Positions 50,601 to 61,300 of a DNA stretch of 64,000 bases are shown here, piece after piece (the stretch's first letter is position 1; each line of letters opens with the position of its first letter). The stretch is from positions 26,696,001-26,760,000 of the forward strand of contig JAZBRS010000039.1 in the NCBI GenBank assembly GCA_037176725.1, given 5' to 3'. The position numbers and the translations under genes were made by a program. Origin of the DNA: Posidonia oceanica. Its lineage: Eukaryota; Streptophyta; Magnoliopsida; Alismatales; Posidoniaceae. Below the pieces are notes generated by a model. The model saw only the letters and a program-made list of their open reading frames with translations. It ran no database searches and was not told the DNA's origin.

Positions 50601-53364
50601 TTCCCCGGTGATCCCCAGAGCTCCGCACGGTCGCCGGTAGTGCCCTCTGCCAATCTACGCCTCCTCAGCCTCCCCTGTCGGCGGCCACGAGCTCTGATGG
50701 CTTTGTGCTACAGTGCTCGTCGCCGTCGACGAACACTATGTATTTATTTTCTTAGTTATAAGGTTTCTGTGCCAATATTGCATATCTGCCTTAAGTTTTT
50801 CCATTTTTGCATTCTGGTCCTTAGTTTATTTAATCTGCTTAGTTTCTGATTTAATATCATGCTAAATTGCAGCTTTTATTCATGCTTTTCTATATTTGCA
50901 ATCTAGTCCTGTTACTGTGCTGTGCTGTTGTTTTTTTTTGCATTTTAGCCCCTCTGTTTTCGATTTTTGCACTTAAGTCCTACTCTAAATCAGTTCATTT
51001 AATTGCATGCATTTTACCATATGAAATTGCATTCTGCATCCCTTTATGTTTCTGATTTTGCACTTAGGTCCATGCACTGTAGAAACTTAGGTTTAAATTT
51101 TAATTTCTGCTTGTTGCATTGCATATTTGCCCCCTTGTTTTCTTATTTTTGCATGTAGGTCCATTTTAAATGGACAGTAACTGTTTTGCATGCATTTTGG
51201 CTTATTGCATTGCATTTTTAACCCTGTTTTTCCCAAAAATTGCACATCAGTCCTGTCTACTGATTTCAGAGCATGTTTACCATATAAAATTGCATATTTG
51301 ACCCCTGCATGATTCAAAAATTACACCTAGGTCCTTGCATCTTTTAAAAATCATGTAAAAAGACTGTTTTGCCCCTAAAGTTGCATCTTAGCGCCTATGC
51401 TTACAAAATTGCATGTAGACCCCCCACTTGCATTCCCCGACTCCCTAGAACCCTGTTTTCTGGAAAATTTGCACTTTAGACCCTAGTTTTTTCCAAAATT
51501 ACCCTCTGATTTCCATTTGTTTTCAAGACTTCTTCCAATGCATGCCCTCTTTTCAAGATAGCTTTCTGAACCCAATCTTTTGCAAAATAACCCTCTGCCC
51601 TCTCCTGTTTTCAAAACTCTCTCCTGTGGGCCCCATCCTTTTTTGAAAATTTGCATTTAGCCCCCTTCTCTTTTCAAAAATGGCATTTGAACCTCTATTT
51701 TTCTAAAAACTCCCCTTTTGTCTTTTCTTGCATCTTGCATGCATCCTGCATTCATTTAGCTTTGCATTTTAGCATCTCTTTGCACACACTAAGCACCTTT
51801 AGCTCCCCTTCACTTGGGAGGACCTTTTGCACACCCCTAGGACCTCCTGAACACTTAGATCTGTTCTTCTCCCCGGTTCTGGCCCTCCTGCCTTGAAGCT
51901 GCGATATCTTCCGATCTGGCCGTTGGATCTTCTCAAGTAAGCTGCCCAGGCGACCGCAGCGAAGCGCTCTTCAGCATGGACCAAGCAGATCTCAGATCAG
52001 GCTCCTGGATTTCCAGATATGTCCTCCTGAACTCCTGCATTGCATTCATTCGCATGCCATTTGCATAGCTTTCCTCGTTTTCGATTTCTGTCTCTTTGAG
52101 CATGTAGAATAGGACTTCTTCTTCTTGTCTATCAACTCAGATCCCTGTTTCGCGTACTCTTGGGCGTTTTGTGTTGAGTTTTCCCTGGATTTACCACTTA
52201 ATGTGACTTTCTTCCCCCTTTTCCACGATCCGATCGCATCGCGAGCTTTGGGCAGCATGCGAGACACACCGTGGAACGGTTTAGTGGGAAATAGTCGCAA
52301 AAGAGGTGGTAATCCCCCCGTTTGCTCACTCTCCCCTTTGTAGGTCTTCACACCTACTCTATGTGGCCCCGGACAGCGCCTGTTCTCATACATGCGTTGT
52401 TCTACTTCTCCTTTTACTGCTTCTAATCTTTTCCTTGCATTTGCATTCGTACAGCTTTTCCGAGGTTTTATCTCGCAGCTTTTGGCACCGTTTTGCGTGC
52501 CTGCTCTCGTTTTGGCACCGTTTTGCATGCCTGCTTTGTCTTTCGCGTCGTTTTGCGCGCTCACCCTGTTTTTGGCACAGTTTTGCGTGCCCGTCATTGC
52601 CTTTTGCACCGATTTGTGTGCCGCCTTGCTTTCTCGCCCGTTTTGCGTGCCGACCTTGTCCTTCTACACCGTTTTGCGCGCTTTCTTGTTTTTTGCCTCG
52701 TTTTGCGTGCTTTACGCCGTTTTCTCTTGCATGTCGATCGCGTTGCATGGTTTCGCCGTTGTTTTGCTTTTTCGCTTGCATTTGCATATAGGGCTGTGAT
52801 GCTTACTGCCTGGAGTTCTCACGAGCCAGGTTTTGCCCGGTTCGGAACACAGACAGCGTAGCTGAGCACTTAGACAGCACGTTTACTTCCTTGCCCTGCA
52901 TCTCTCCACTTAGAGCACACCTTGAGCATTCATTTAGGCATTCATAGGTACATAGGCATTCAATCCTACATTTCCCTGCGTATGCGAGCGTAAGCCTAGA
53001 AAGACCGATTCTCGGGCGTGTCGGGGGTGCCTAACACCTTCCCCGCACGTAACAGGAGTCCTTGCCCTGTCTTTTGGCCCGTAATGACCATACTGCCCTT
53101 ATCTTGGGCTAGAGTCATCTCATTTGCATGTATTTGCATTTGTTTCCTTTGCATTGCTTTGCTTTGCATTCCTTGCTTGGTTTTGCGTGTTAATTCACGC
53201 ATTTCCCCCGATTTTCCTTGTCTCCCGTTAGTAGACATGGTGGCGACTCTGATTTGTCTTATCTTTCTCTTTTCTCCTCGATTTTAAGCGTTTTCGAGTC
53301 GAGCCTCTTCCTCGGATCCAATCGCCGCTAAATAGCGAGCCTGATTCCGATCGGGATCGCTACA
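47587..53364 (+). repeat. E1 3' LTR (5778 bp)
   Basis: The same structure as the 5' LTR, with about 18 substitutions in the roughly 2 kb I compared (for example AAGACCC for AACACCC, CTCCGGGAT for CTTCGAGAT). TATAA is at 49482, the splice-donor-like GT at 50442, repeats at 52470-52790 and the fossil primer site at 53241. It ends GATCGGGATCGCTACA. Confidence 0.95.
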
Positions 53365-53369
53365 CATAT
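53365..53369 (+). repeat. Target duplication of E1, right copy
   Basis: CATAT follows GATCGCTACA and matches 20438-20442. Confidence 0.95.
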
Positions 53370-53434
53370 CATCATATAGCATTCTTGTATCCTCCATAGA
53401 ATCGGTCCTAGTATTGCATCACATCATCACATGG

Positions 53435-53790
53435 ACATCGCATGCTTAGGATCTGAACCCCTGCTTTGCGTATTGTTTAAGGTACCATCCTCAGCACCCG
53501 CAAGACTTTCGCAGCTTGCCGGCTTTGGATGGCACTTGTGGTAGTGCGTGGCCTAGGATCGTTTTCTCGGTTTCCCATGCCCGGCGTTCCACTGTTTATA
53601 CCCTGCATTTCACTACATAGCATCACACGCTTAGGATTCGAATCCCTGGTTCGTGTATTGCCTAAAGTAGCACCCGCAAGACTTTCGCAGCTTGCTGGCT
53701 TTGGATGACACTCGCAGTAGTGCATGGCCCTGGATTGGTTTCTCGGTTTCACGTGCCCCATTGCATAACATTTGCATCCCTGTTGCACTA
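53435..53790 (+). repeat. E2 repeat of about 180 bp, second and third copies
   Basis: Both copies contain CCCGCAAGACTTTCGCAGCT and GGCTTTGGATG and match 20235-20410. They show that the sequences on the two sides of E1 were once continuous. Confidence 0.8.
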
Positions 53791-54149
53791 CTACTCCTCT
53801 GTAGTCATTACACCAACTTCCACGCTCCATTTCCCGGGCATTACGTGCCCGCCATCGCATGCACATCCACTGCATCTTACTTTCAGCCTTTTACTTTCAA
53901 CACTTGCATCGCCTACGCCTACAGCGAAGCTTGGCAAATGGCACCCCCGCTCAACGCACCCGGTCGTCTGGCTTTCCTGAAGTACTGCCTAGCGACTATT
54001 GCATTGCATTTTTTGCCTTTTCCGCGTGCATGCATCACTCGCTTTCCCCCATGGGAGTACAGCGCAATGAGCATTAGCATAGGCATGACATCTGCATTAG
54101 CACTGTGCACTAGTCTTTGCACTGCCACAGCATCCTAGTGTTCACATGC
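53791..54149 (+). other. E2 segment before the LTR end, no gene recognised
   Basis: Rich in GCAT words (CCATCGCATGCACATCCACT). No family match. It may be the diverged inner part of the E2 3' LTR; a TGTAGACACC LTR start is not found, so the LTR beginning seems to be lost. Confidence 0.4.
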
Positions 54150-54541
54150 ATCTGCATTCGGCAAGCGTTAAGCCTAAGAAAGACCGATTCTTCGGACGTG
54201 TTGGGGGTGCCTAACACCTTCCCCACACGTAACAGGAGTCCTTGCCCTTTCTCATGGTCCGTAATGACCATTATGCCCTCATCCTAGGCACGAGTCATAT
54301 TTGCATATCATCGCCTCTTTTTCATGTTTTCACATGCATTTCCCCGATTTTCCTTGTCTCTCGATTTAATAGACACGGTGGCGACTCTGATTTAGTCTTA
54401 TCTTTCTTTTTTCCTCTTTTTCCATGTTTTTGAGTAGAGTACCCTTCCTTGGAATCACCCGCTGATAGTGAACCTAATTTCGATTGGTGCACGCAAGCTC
54501 TGGCATCGTGCATGGACGATCTGATTTTCAGGGTTACTATA
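54150..54541 (+). repeat. E2 3' LTR terminus (subtype II)
   Basis: Aligns with the last about 400 bp of the other LTRs: AAGAAAGACCGATTCTTCGG, GTGCCTAACACCTTCCCCAC, fossil primer site at 54379, and a final segment GGTGCACGCAAGCTCTGGCA shared with A and C. It ends GGTTACTATA, then the GCTAT duplication. More diverged than the rest, so E2 is older. Confidence 0.8.
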
Positions 54542-54546
54542 GCTAT
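54542..54546 (+). repeat. Target duplication of E2, right copy
   Basis: GCTAT follows ACTATA and matches 16083-16087. Confidence 0.85.
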
Positions 54547-55653
54547 ACATTTGAGGGGATCACTAGTGACATGGCATAGGTTTCAATTCTGCAAAGGCAG
54601 AAGGGGCAAAAAAACCCCCAATACCAGTCTGAGCAATCATTTCTGGCCCAAGGGCAACTGACCCAGTATCTGCCAGAGCAATATCTGAGCCAACCATATT
54701 AGTATCAAGGGCAGCTAGCGCAGTACCAGGGACAGTAAGTGCAGCCAGTACAGCACCAACAACAACAGCCATTTGATTACCTAGTACATGCCCAGCAAGG
54801 GTGGACAAACAATGGATACTACAGGCAATAATAGGGGCAGAGGAGCTACCACAACATCCCTCCCTCCTGAAACTACAAAAGCCCTCAGAGGCAAAATTAT
54901 CCTCCGCTTCCTAAATCAATCCCCGATACATTCAGGATGCTGGTTGAAAGCGAAGATCTGCATCTCCCAGAGCCCAGTCCATGTCCTCCAAACGCTGATA
55001 TGTCCAAGCACTGTCTTTATCATCAAAACAATGGACATACCCTTGAAGAATGCTTCACGGTCAAAGAAAAAATACACAATCTAAACGACAAGGGTAAAAT
55101 CATGTGGTTTGAGCTTAAAATCAGACTAAAAGCAGCTCAAGAAGGACAACAAATAATGCGGATACATCAAGATCTCATGTTCGATCATGCGATAGCTCAC
55201 GTAGATGCAGAGGTCCTCTTATCAGCTGCTCGATCTGAGTTTTCAACCATCTAGTACATACAAGCAGATCCAAAACAAAGCCCATCAAGCAAAGAAGACC
55301 GTGATCTTAAGGCACCCTCAACACCTACTCTGAACTCTCAGACATTCCAGGACATAATTCAAGAAAACTAGTTGGCCATCTATGATGAATATGCAGATTC
55401 AGACTGGTATGAAGCAAAAGCTGCACTACATCTGCTCTGCCAAGATCTCCATGCAGTACAAGCAGTAATCAGTCCTCCTCCCAAGCCACCTGATCCTACA
55501 AAGAGAATTGGGTCCACTTAGCATATCAGTGATCATGTTCCAGAGAAAGGGGGAAGTTTATCAGAATCTGTGAAGAAAGGAAAAGCCACTACAGGCACTC
55601 TACAACCTGAAACGGGTCGAGATGAGTCCGACTCTGACCCTCTAAAAGCAAGG
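54547..55653 (+). pseudogene. gag: Element H, gag fragment 2 with zinc knuckle
   Basis: Continues the H gag of 15332-16087. A glutamine-rich stretch (QYQGQLAQYQGQ, VQHQQQQPFDY) is interrupted by several stops. The frame that is open from 54937 holds CLYHQNNGHTLEEC with the first Cys at 55012 (C-X2-H-X4-H-X4-C), then TVKEKIHNLNDKGKIMW, as in Tat-lineage gag. More stops follow at about 55252, 55369 and 55518. The protein is broken by E2, by stops and finally by LTR F at 55654. It is a fossil. Confidence 0.72.
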
Positions 55654-58383
55654 TGTAGACACCCCATTTTGACAGGCTGAATTGGCTCTCTTTCTCTCTT
55701 TGGTGGTCCTCTCAAGCCCTTCAAATCAAACCCAAAACAACATCCTTTCTTCAACCTAGAAAACTACACAAAAACCCTAAGAAAATCCTTCCAAAACCCT
55801 CTCAAAACCCTAAACCATCCAAAAACCCTTCAAAATCCCATTTAAAACCCTAGAAAACACTAGGTTAAACCCTAGGTCAAACCCTAGAAACCTTAGGTCA
55901 CACACTCACACAAAACCCTTCCAAATCCAAGTCATTATTCTTCTTTCTCTCCTCATTATCCTTTTCTCTCTCCTCATTATCCTGCCCCTCTCCTCTTTTC
56001 CCTCCTTCAAACTCATCATCAGCCCCCTTTCAACACTCCTTAAAACAATTAAAGAGAAAAATCCAACCAGAAAAATAAATCAAACACTTAAAAAACAATT
56101 CAAAAGAAAATCTAATTAAAAACAAATCAAAACAACCCAAAAACAGTTAAAACAATTTAAAAACAAATTAAAACAAACTAAAAGACTTAAAAATGATCTA
56201 AAACAATTAAAACAATTTAAAAACAAATTAAAACAAATTCCAAGACTTAAAAACATTTAAAGCAAATTTCAAAACTTAAAACAATCAAAAAGCAAATCAA
56301 AACACTTAAAAAACAATTTAAAAAGAAAAATCCAAACTAAAACCATTTAAAAACTTAAAAACAAATTAAAAACAAGTTAAACAAACTTGAAAAACAATTT
56401 AAAGGACTTAAAATCAAATTAAAACAAACTAAAAAACTTAAAAACAATTAAAACAAGTCAAAAACTATTCAAAAATCCAATTAAAATAATTAAAAACTTA
56501 AACATACTTTTTTAAAAATCAAAACACCAAACCCAACTCTTTTTATTTTTTTCCCCCCCTTTTTCTTTTCCTTTTCCTCTTCCTTTTTCTCCCTCTTTTT
56601 CCTTCCTTCTTTCCTTTCTTTTCTTTTCTTTTCTTCCTCCTCCCCACTTCCAGGCCCGGCCCACAACTTCCCTTCTTTCTTTTCTCCCATGTTCTCTTCC
56701 ACTCCTCAGCCCAGCCCACCTCCCCTTCTTTCTTTTTTCTCTTTTTTCTCCCAACCCTCAGCCCAGCCTTCAACCCACCTGCCTTCCTTCTTTCTTTTCT
56801 TCTTTCTCTCCCAGGCCTTCCTCCTTCTTCCTTCTTCTCCTCTCGCAGCCCACGACCCGCACGCACACACAGCAGCACCTCCTCCTTCTCCTCTTTTCCC
56901 TCCCACATCAAATCCCCACACACTCACAACCCTCGACAGCCACCCAGCTTCATCACAGCCCTCACAAGCCCACCGTCCTTCGCCGACAAGCACCCACGGT
57001 AGTAACTTCCTGGGGGTTGCCGTGCGTTGCTTATTCTAAAGGTGCTTCCCCTCACACAAGCCGTACAATCCTCTCACTGCCACCACCTGCACCCGGCCTT
57101 CCCCGAGCCTACATTCTTGCCTTTCACTCGAGTGCACCCCTCCGAACAAAACCAAAGCTTCTTCTCCTTCCTCCACCCACCTTACCAGTGCGAATTGAGA
57201 GAGAGAACTAGAGAATTCCCTAAAAAAAAATCAGTGACAGCCTTGCTGAATTCCAGTGCCTTCACTCCTTCACACAGCCCCCAGAATCCCTTCAAACTTC
57301 ACCACACCACTCGCCAGACCACCACCTCCCAGATCCAATCCCCAGTTCATCGCCACACACCCAACAGACCACGACATCCACCACAAACACCCCGCACCCA
57401 CTTCTGTCCAGAAACGACCCAACCTCCCCAACCCACTCCTGACACCCAGTCATCCCGCTCAGACCTTACCAATCAACTCACCACTCCTCCACGACCCTGA
57501 GCAACCGCCTCCAAGCGTCCAGAGAGCCACCAGCACCAACTGAGCCAAAGATCAACTCAGTTGACCTGCAAAAACCACATTCCAGCTGTGGTGCACCAAA
57601 CCAAGTTCTGGGTGCATCTGGAGCATCCCCAAGGCACCGGTGATCGACTACGATCTTCCCTAGCAGCCGGCAACCCTCCATGCGCCTCTGCGAACCGCCG
57701 CCGGACAGCAGCACCCACCACCGATCGTCAGCACAGCTCAGCCTCCTGCATAGATATTTCAATGCATTTTTAAGTTTGTGACATGCATGCCTTGCTTTCT
57801 AGCTTTAGAATTCTACTTTTCGTACTTCATTCCGTTTTTTGAGCTCCGCCGTGAGTTTCGTCTTCTCCGACGACAGTAGGCCTTTGCCGACGCCCGTTCG
57901 GTGTTCCAGGCCTCCGCCATCCCTCCGCTGCCTCTCGACAGCATCTCCTTCCCTCCACGGCTCGTTCCGGTGCCCTGTCGAAGCGGCTGCAGCCTCTTCT
58001 GTGGCCGAGCGTCGCCGGACGTCTCTGCAGATTTTTGCAGAGGCCGGCAGGCAGCTCCACTGCCCCTCACGCACTGCGCGAGTCACCGGCAGCTCTGCAA
58101 CACTCGCCTCCAGCTCCCGATCGCCTCCATAGCCGCTGCAGCTCGCCAGAACAGCCCCAGCAGTAGTTGTCTTCTCCAGCACAGGCCTGCTACTGCCGCC
58201 ATGCTCCGAGCTTGCTCAGCTCCAGCCAATCACCTCCCGAGCTCCGCCGGAGTCCCAGGAGCACAGCCTTGTGCTCCCCTACCATTGTCGTCGCCTCCAA
58301 CTGCCGGTCGACCTCCAACAAGCTCTGCAGTCGTCTTCTCCAGTGTCGACAGACCTCCCCAGCCGCCGTCATGCCTCGCCGAC
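55654..58383 (+). repeat. LTR 'F', first 2.7 kb, interrupted by LTR D
   Basis: Begins TGTAGACACCCCATTTTGAC, as E2 does. It has the same segment order as the other LTRs: telobox-rich C/A segment (55700-55920), CT-rich (55930-56010), A-rich (56030-56510), T/C-rich (56520-56840) and GC-rich (56850-58383). The sequence is only distantly similar to E1, so it is a separate subfamily. Its 3' end lies beyond the window. It sits directly after H gag codons without a polypurine tract, so it is either a solo LTR or a 5' LTR. Confidence 0.75.
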
Positions 58384-61300
58384 TGTAGCGATCCCGATCG
58401 GAACCAGGCTCGCTATTATCCAGCGGCGATTGGGATCCGAGGAAGAGGCTCAACTCGAAAACACTTAAAATCGAGGAGGAAGAGGAAAGATAAGACAAAT
58501 CAGAGTCGCCACCATGTCTATTAACGGGAGACAAGGAAAACTGAGGAAGTGCGTGAATTAACACGCAAAACCGAGCAAGAAATGCAAAGCAAAGTGATGC
58601 AAAGGAAAACAAATGCAAACAAATGCAAATGAGATGACTCTAGCCTAGGATAAGGGCAGTATGGTCATTGCGGGCCAAAAGACAGGGCAAGGACTCCTGT
58701 TACGCACGGGGAAGGTGTTAGGCACCCCCGACACGCCCGAGAATCGGTCTTTCTAGGCTTACGCTCGCATACGCAGAAAGATGCAGGATTGAATGCCTAT
58801 GTGCCTATAAATGCCTGAATGAATGCTCAAGGTGTGCTCTAAGTGGGAAGAAACAAAGCAAGGAAGTAAACGTGCTCTCTAAGTGCTCAGCTACGCTGTC
58901 CGTGTTCCGAATTAGGCGAAACCTAACTCGTGAGAACTCCAGGCAGTAAGCATCACAGCCCTATATGCAAATGCAGGCGAAAAAGCGAAACAGCGAGGAA
59001 ACCAAGCAATGCGATCGACATGCAAGGGAAAATGGCGCAGAACGCGCAAAACTAGGCGAGAAACGAGAAAGGCACGCAAAGCGACGCAAAAGGGCGAAAC
59101 CAGCACGCAAAACAAGCGAGAAAGCGAGACAGCACGCGAAACGAGACAAGAGAACAAAAAACCACGCAAAACGAGAAAGAAAACAGAAAGGTACGCAAAA
59201 CGGAGCGAAAGAATGAAACCAGCATGCAAAACAAGCGAGAAAGCGAGACAACACGCAAAACGAGACAAGAAAACAGGTGGGCACGCAAAACGGTGCCAAA
59301 ACAAGAGCGGGCACGCGAAACGGTGCCAAAACAGCGAAGCAAAAACCTCGGAAAAGCCATGCGAATGCAAGAATGCAGGAAAAGATCAGAAGAGGCCAAA
59401 GGGGAGGCAGAACAACGTGTGTGTAAGAACAGACGTCGTTTAGGACCACTCAGGGTAGGTGTGAAGACCTACAGAGGGGAGAGTGTGCAAACGGAGGGAT
59501 TACCACTTCTTAGCGACTGTTTCCCACTAAACCGTTCCACGGTGTGTCTCGCATGCTGCCCAAAGCTCGCGATGCGATCGGATCGTGAAAAAGGGGGAAG
59601 AAAGTCACATTAAGTGGCAAATCCAGGGGAAACTCAACACAAAACACACGGGGGTACGCGAAACGGAGATTTGAAGATATAAGCAGAAAGGGGAGGCCCT
59701 ATTCTACATGCTCAAAGAGACAGAAAGCGAAAACAAAGAAAACTGTGCAAATGGTATGTAAATGCAATGCAAGGGTTCAGGAGGACATACCTGGAAATCC
59801 GGGAGCCTGATCTGAAATCTGTCTGATCCATGCTGAAGAACGCTTCGCTGCGGTCGCCTGGGCAGCTTATTTGAGAAGATCCAACGGCCGGATTGAGAGA
59901 TATCGCAGCTCCAAGGCAGAAGGGCCAGAACAGGGGAGAAGAACAGATCTAGGTGTTCAGGAGGTCCTAGGGATGTGCAAAAGGTCCTCCCAAGTGAAAG
60001 GGAGCTAAAAGTGCTTAGTGTGTGCAAGAAGATGCTAAAATGCAAGGCTAGATGAGTGCAGGATGCATGCAAAAGCAAGAAAAAGCAAAGAGAAGAAACT
60101 GGGAAAAGCCAGGATTTCAGAAAGCATTTTGAAAAAGAAAGGGGCTAAAAATGCAAATTTTCCAGAAAACAAGGGCCACAGGAGAGGGTTTTGAAAACAG
60201 GAGAGGGCAAGGCTTTGTTTTGTAAAAAACTAGGCTCAGAAAGCTGTTTTGAAAAGAGGGTATGCTTTAGAAGAGGTTTTGAAAACAAAAAGAAGTCAGA
60301 GTGCAATCTTGAAAAAAAACTAGGGTCTAAAATGCAATTTTTCCAGAAAACAAGGTTCCGGGGAGTCCGGGAATACTAGTGGAAGGTCTGCATGAAATTT
60401 GGTAGGCACAGGAGCTAAGATGCAACCTAGGGGCAAAATGGTCTTTTCACATGATTTTTTAAAACATGCAAGGACCTATGTGTGATTTTGAAGTCATGCA
60501 GGGGCTAAAAATGCAATTCAGTATGGAAAACATGCTCTGAAAAATAGGGGACAGGACCACAGTGTGATTTTTGGAAAACATGGGGTTAAAAACGCAATAT
60601 AATAAGCTAAAATGCATGCAACACAGTTACTGTCCATTTAAAATGGACCCAACTGCAAAAATGATAAAGTGGAGGGGCAAATATGCAATGCATCAACCAA
60701 AAATTAAAATTAAAACCTAAGTTGCTACAGTGCAGAGGATCAAGTTGCAAATACTGAAAACTAAAGGGGCCCAAAATGCAATTTTATATGGCAAACTATA
60801 TGCATTAAATCTAATTAGACTACTGCAGGACTCAAGTGTAGAAATCAGGAACTGAAGGGCTAAAGCGTAAAAAAATATAACTAGAAAGCACAGTAAATGG
60901 ACCAGATTGCAAATACTGAAAAACATAAATAAAGACAGCAATTTAGCATAGTTTTAAATTAAGAACAAAGCAGATTAAATGAAATAAGGACTGAAACGCA
61001 AAAATGAAAAAACTTAGGACAGATATGCAATATTTACTTAAAACTTTAGCCAGAATAAAATAAAAGCACAGTAACTGGTCGACGGCGACGAGTACTGTAG
61101 CAGAGCGCCGGCAGTACTCGTCACCGCCGACAGGGGAGGCTGAGGATGCGCGGGAAGGCGGAGAACAACGTCGGCGATCGTCCGGAGCTCTGGGAATGGT
61201 CCGGAGCTTGCTCTGTTGGTCGGAGTGTCCGGAGGAGGAGCAGCCGGCGCCGGAGAAGGAGGACTGTTCGGCGAGCTGTTGTGGCGTCCAGGAGGCTCGG

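Larger units (their letters stand above)
20443..53364 (+). mobile_element. Element E1: complete 32.9-kb Tat/Ogre-like LTR retrotransposon
   Basis: Two LTRs (5780 and 5778 bp) bound a 21.4-kb internal region. A CATAT duplication flanks the element. A primer-binding site follows the 5' LTR and a polypurine tract precedes the 3' LTR. Removing nested solo LTR C and its duplication gives an original length of 27425 bp. Domain order gag-protease-RT-RNase H-second RNase H-integrase, and especially the second RNase H, place it in the Tat/Ogre branch of Ty3/gypsy. An additional sense ORF lies after integrase. The LTRs differ by about 1% in the roughly 2 kb I compared, so insertion was recent, yet gag-pol holds eight internal stops. 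Confidence 0.95.
16088..54541 (+). mobile_element. Element E2: deletion derivative of a Tat/Ogre-like element, split by E1
   Basis: E2 begins with the first about 21 bases of an LTR (TGTAGACACCCCATTTTGAC) and ends with an LTR 3' terminus (54150-54541, last bases GGTTACTATA). GCTAT flanks both sides. Without E1 and its duplication about 5.5 kb remain. Nearly all of the 5' LTR, leader and first part of gag are missing; the sequence jumps from the LTR start to mid-gag near 16110. Most of pol is also absent, because 3' UTR-type arrays follow soon after gag. It is a defective copy. Confidence 0.78.
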
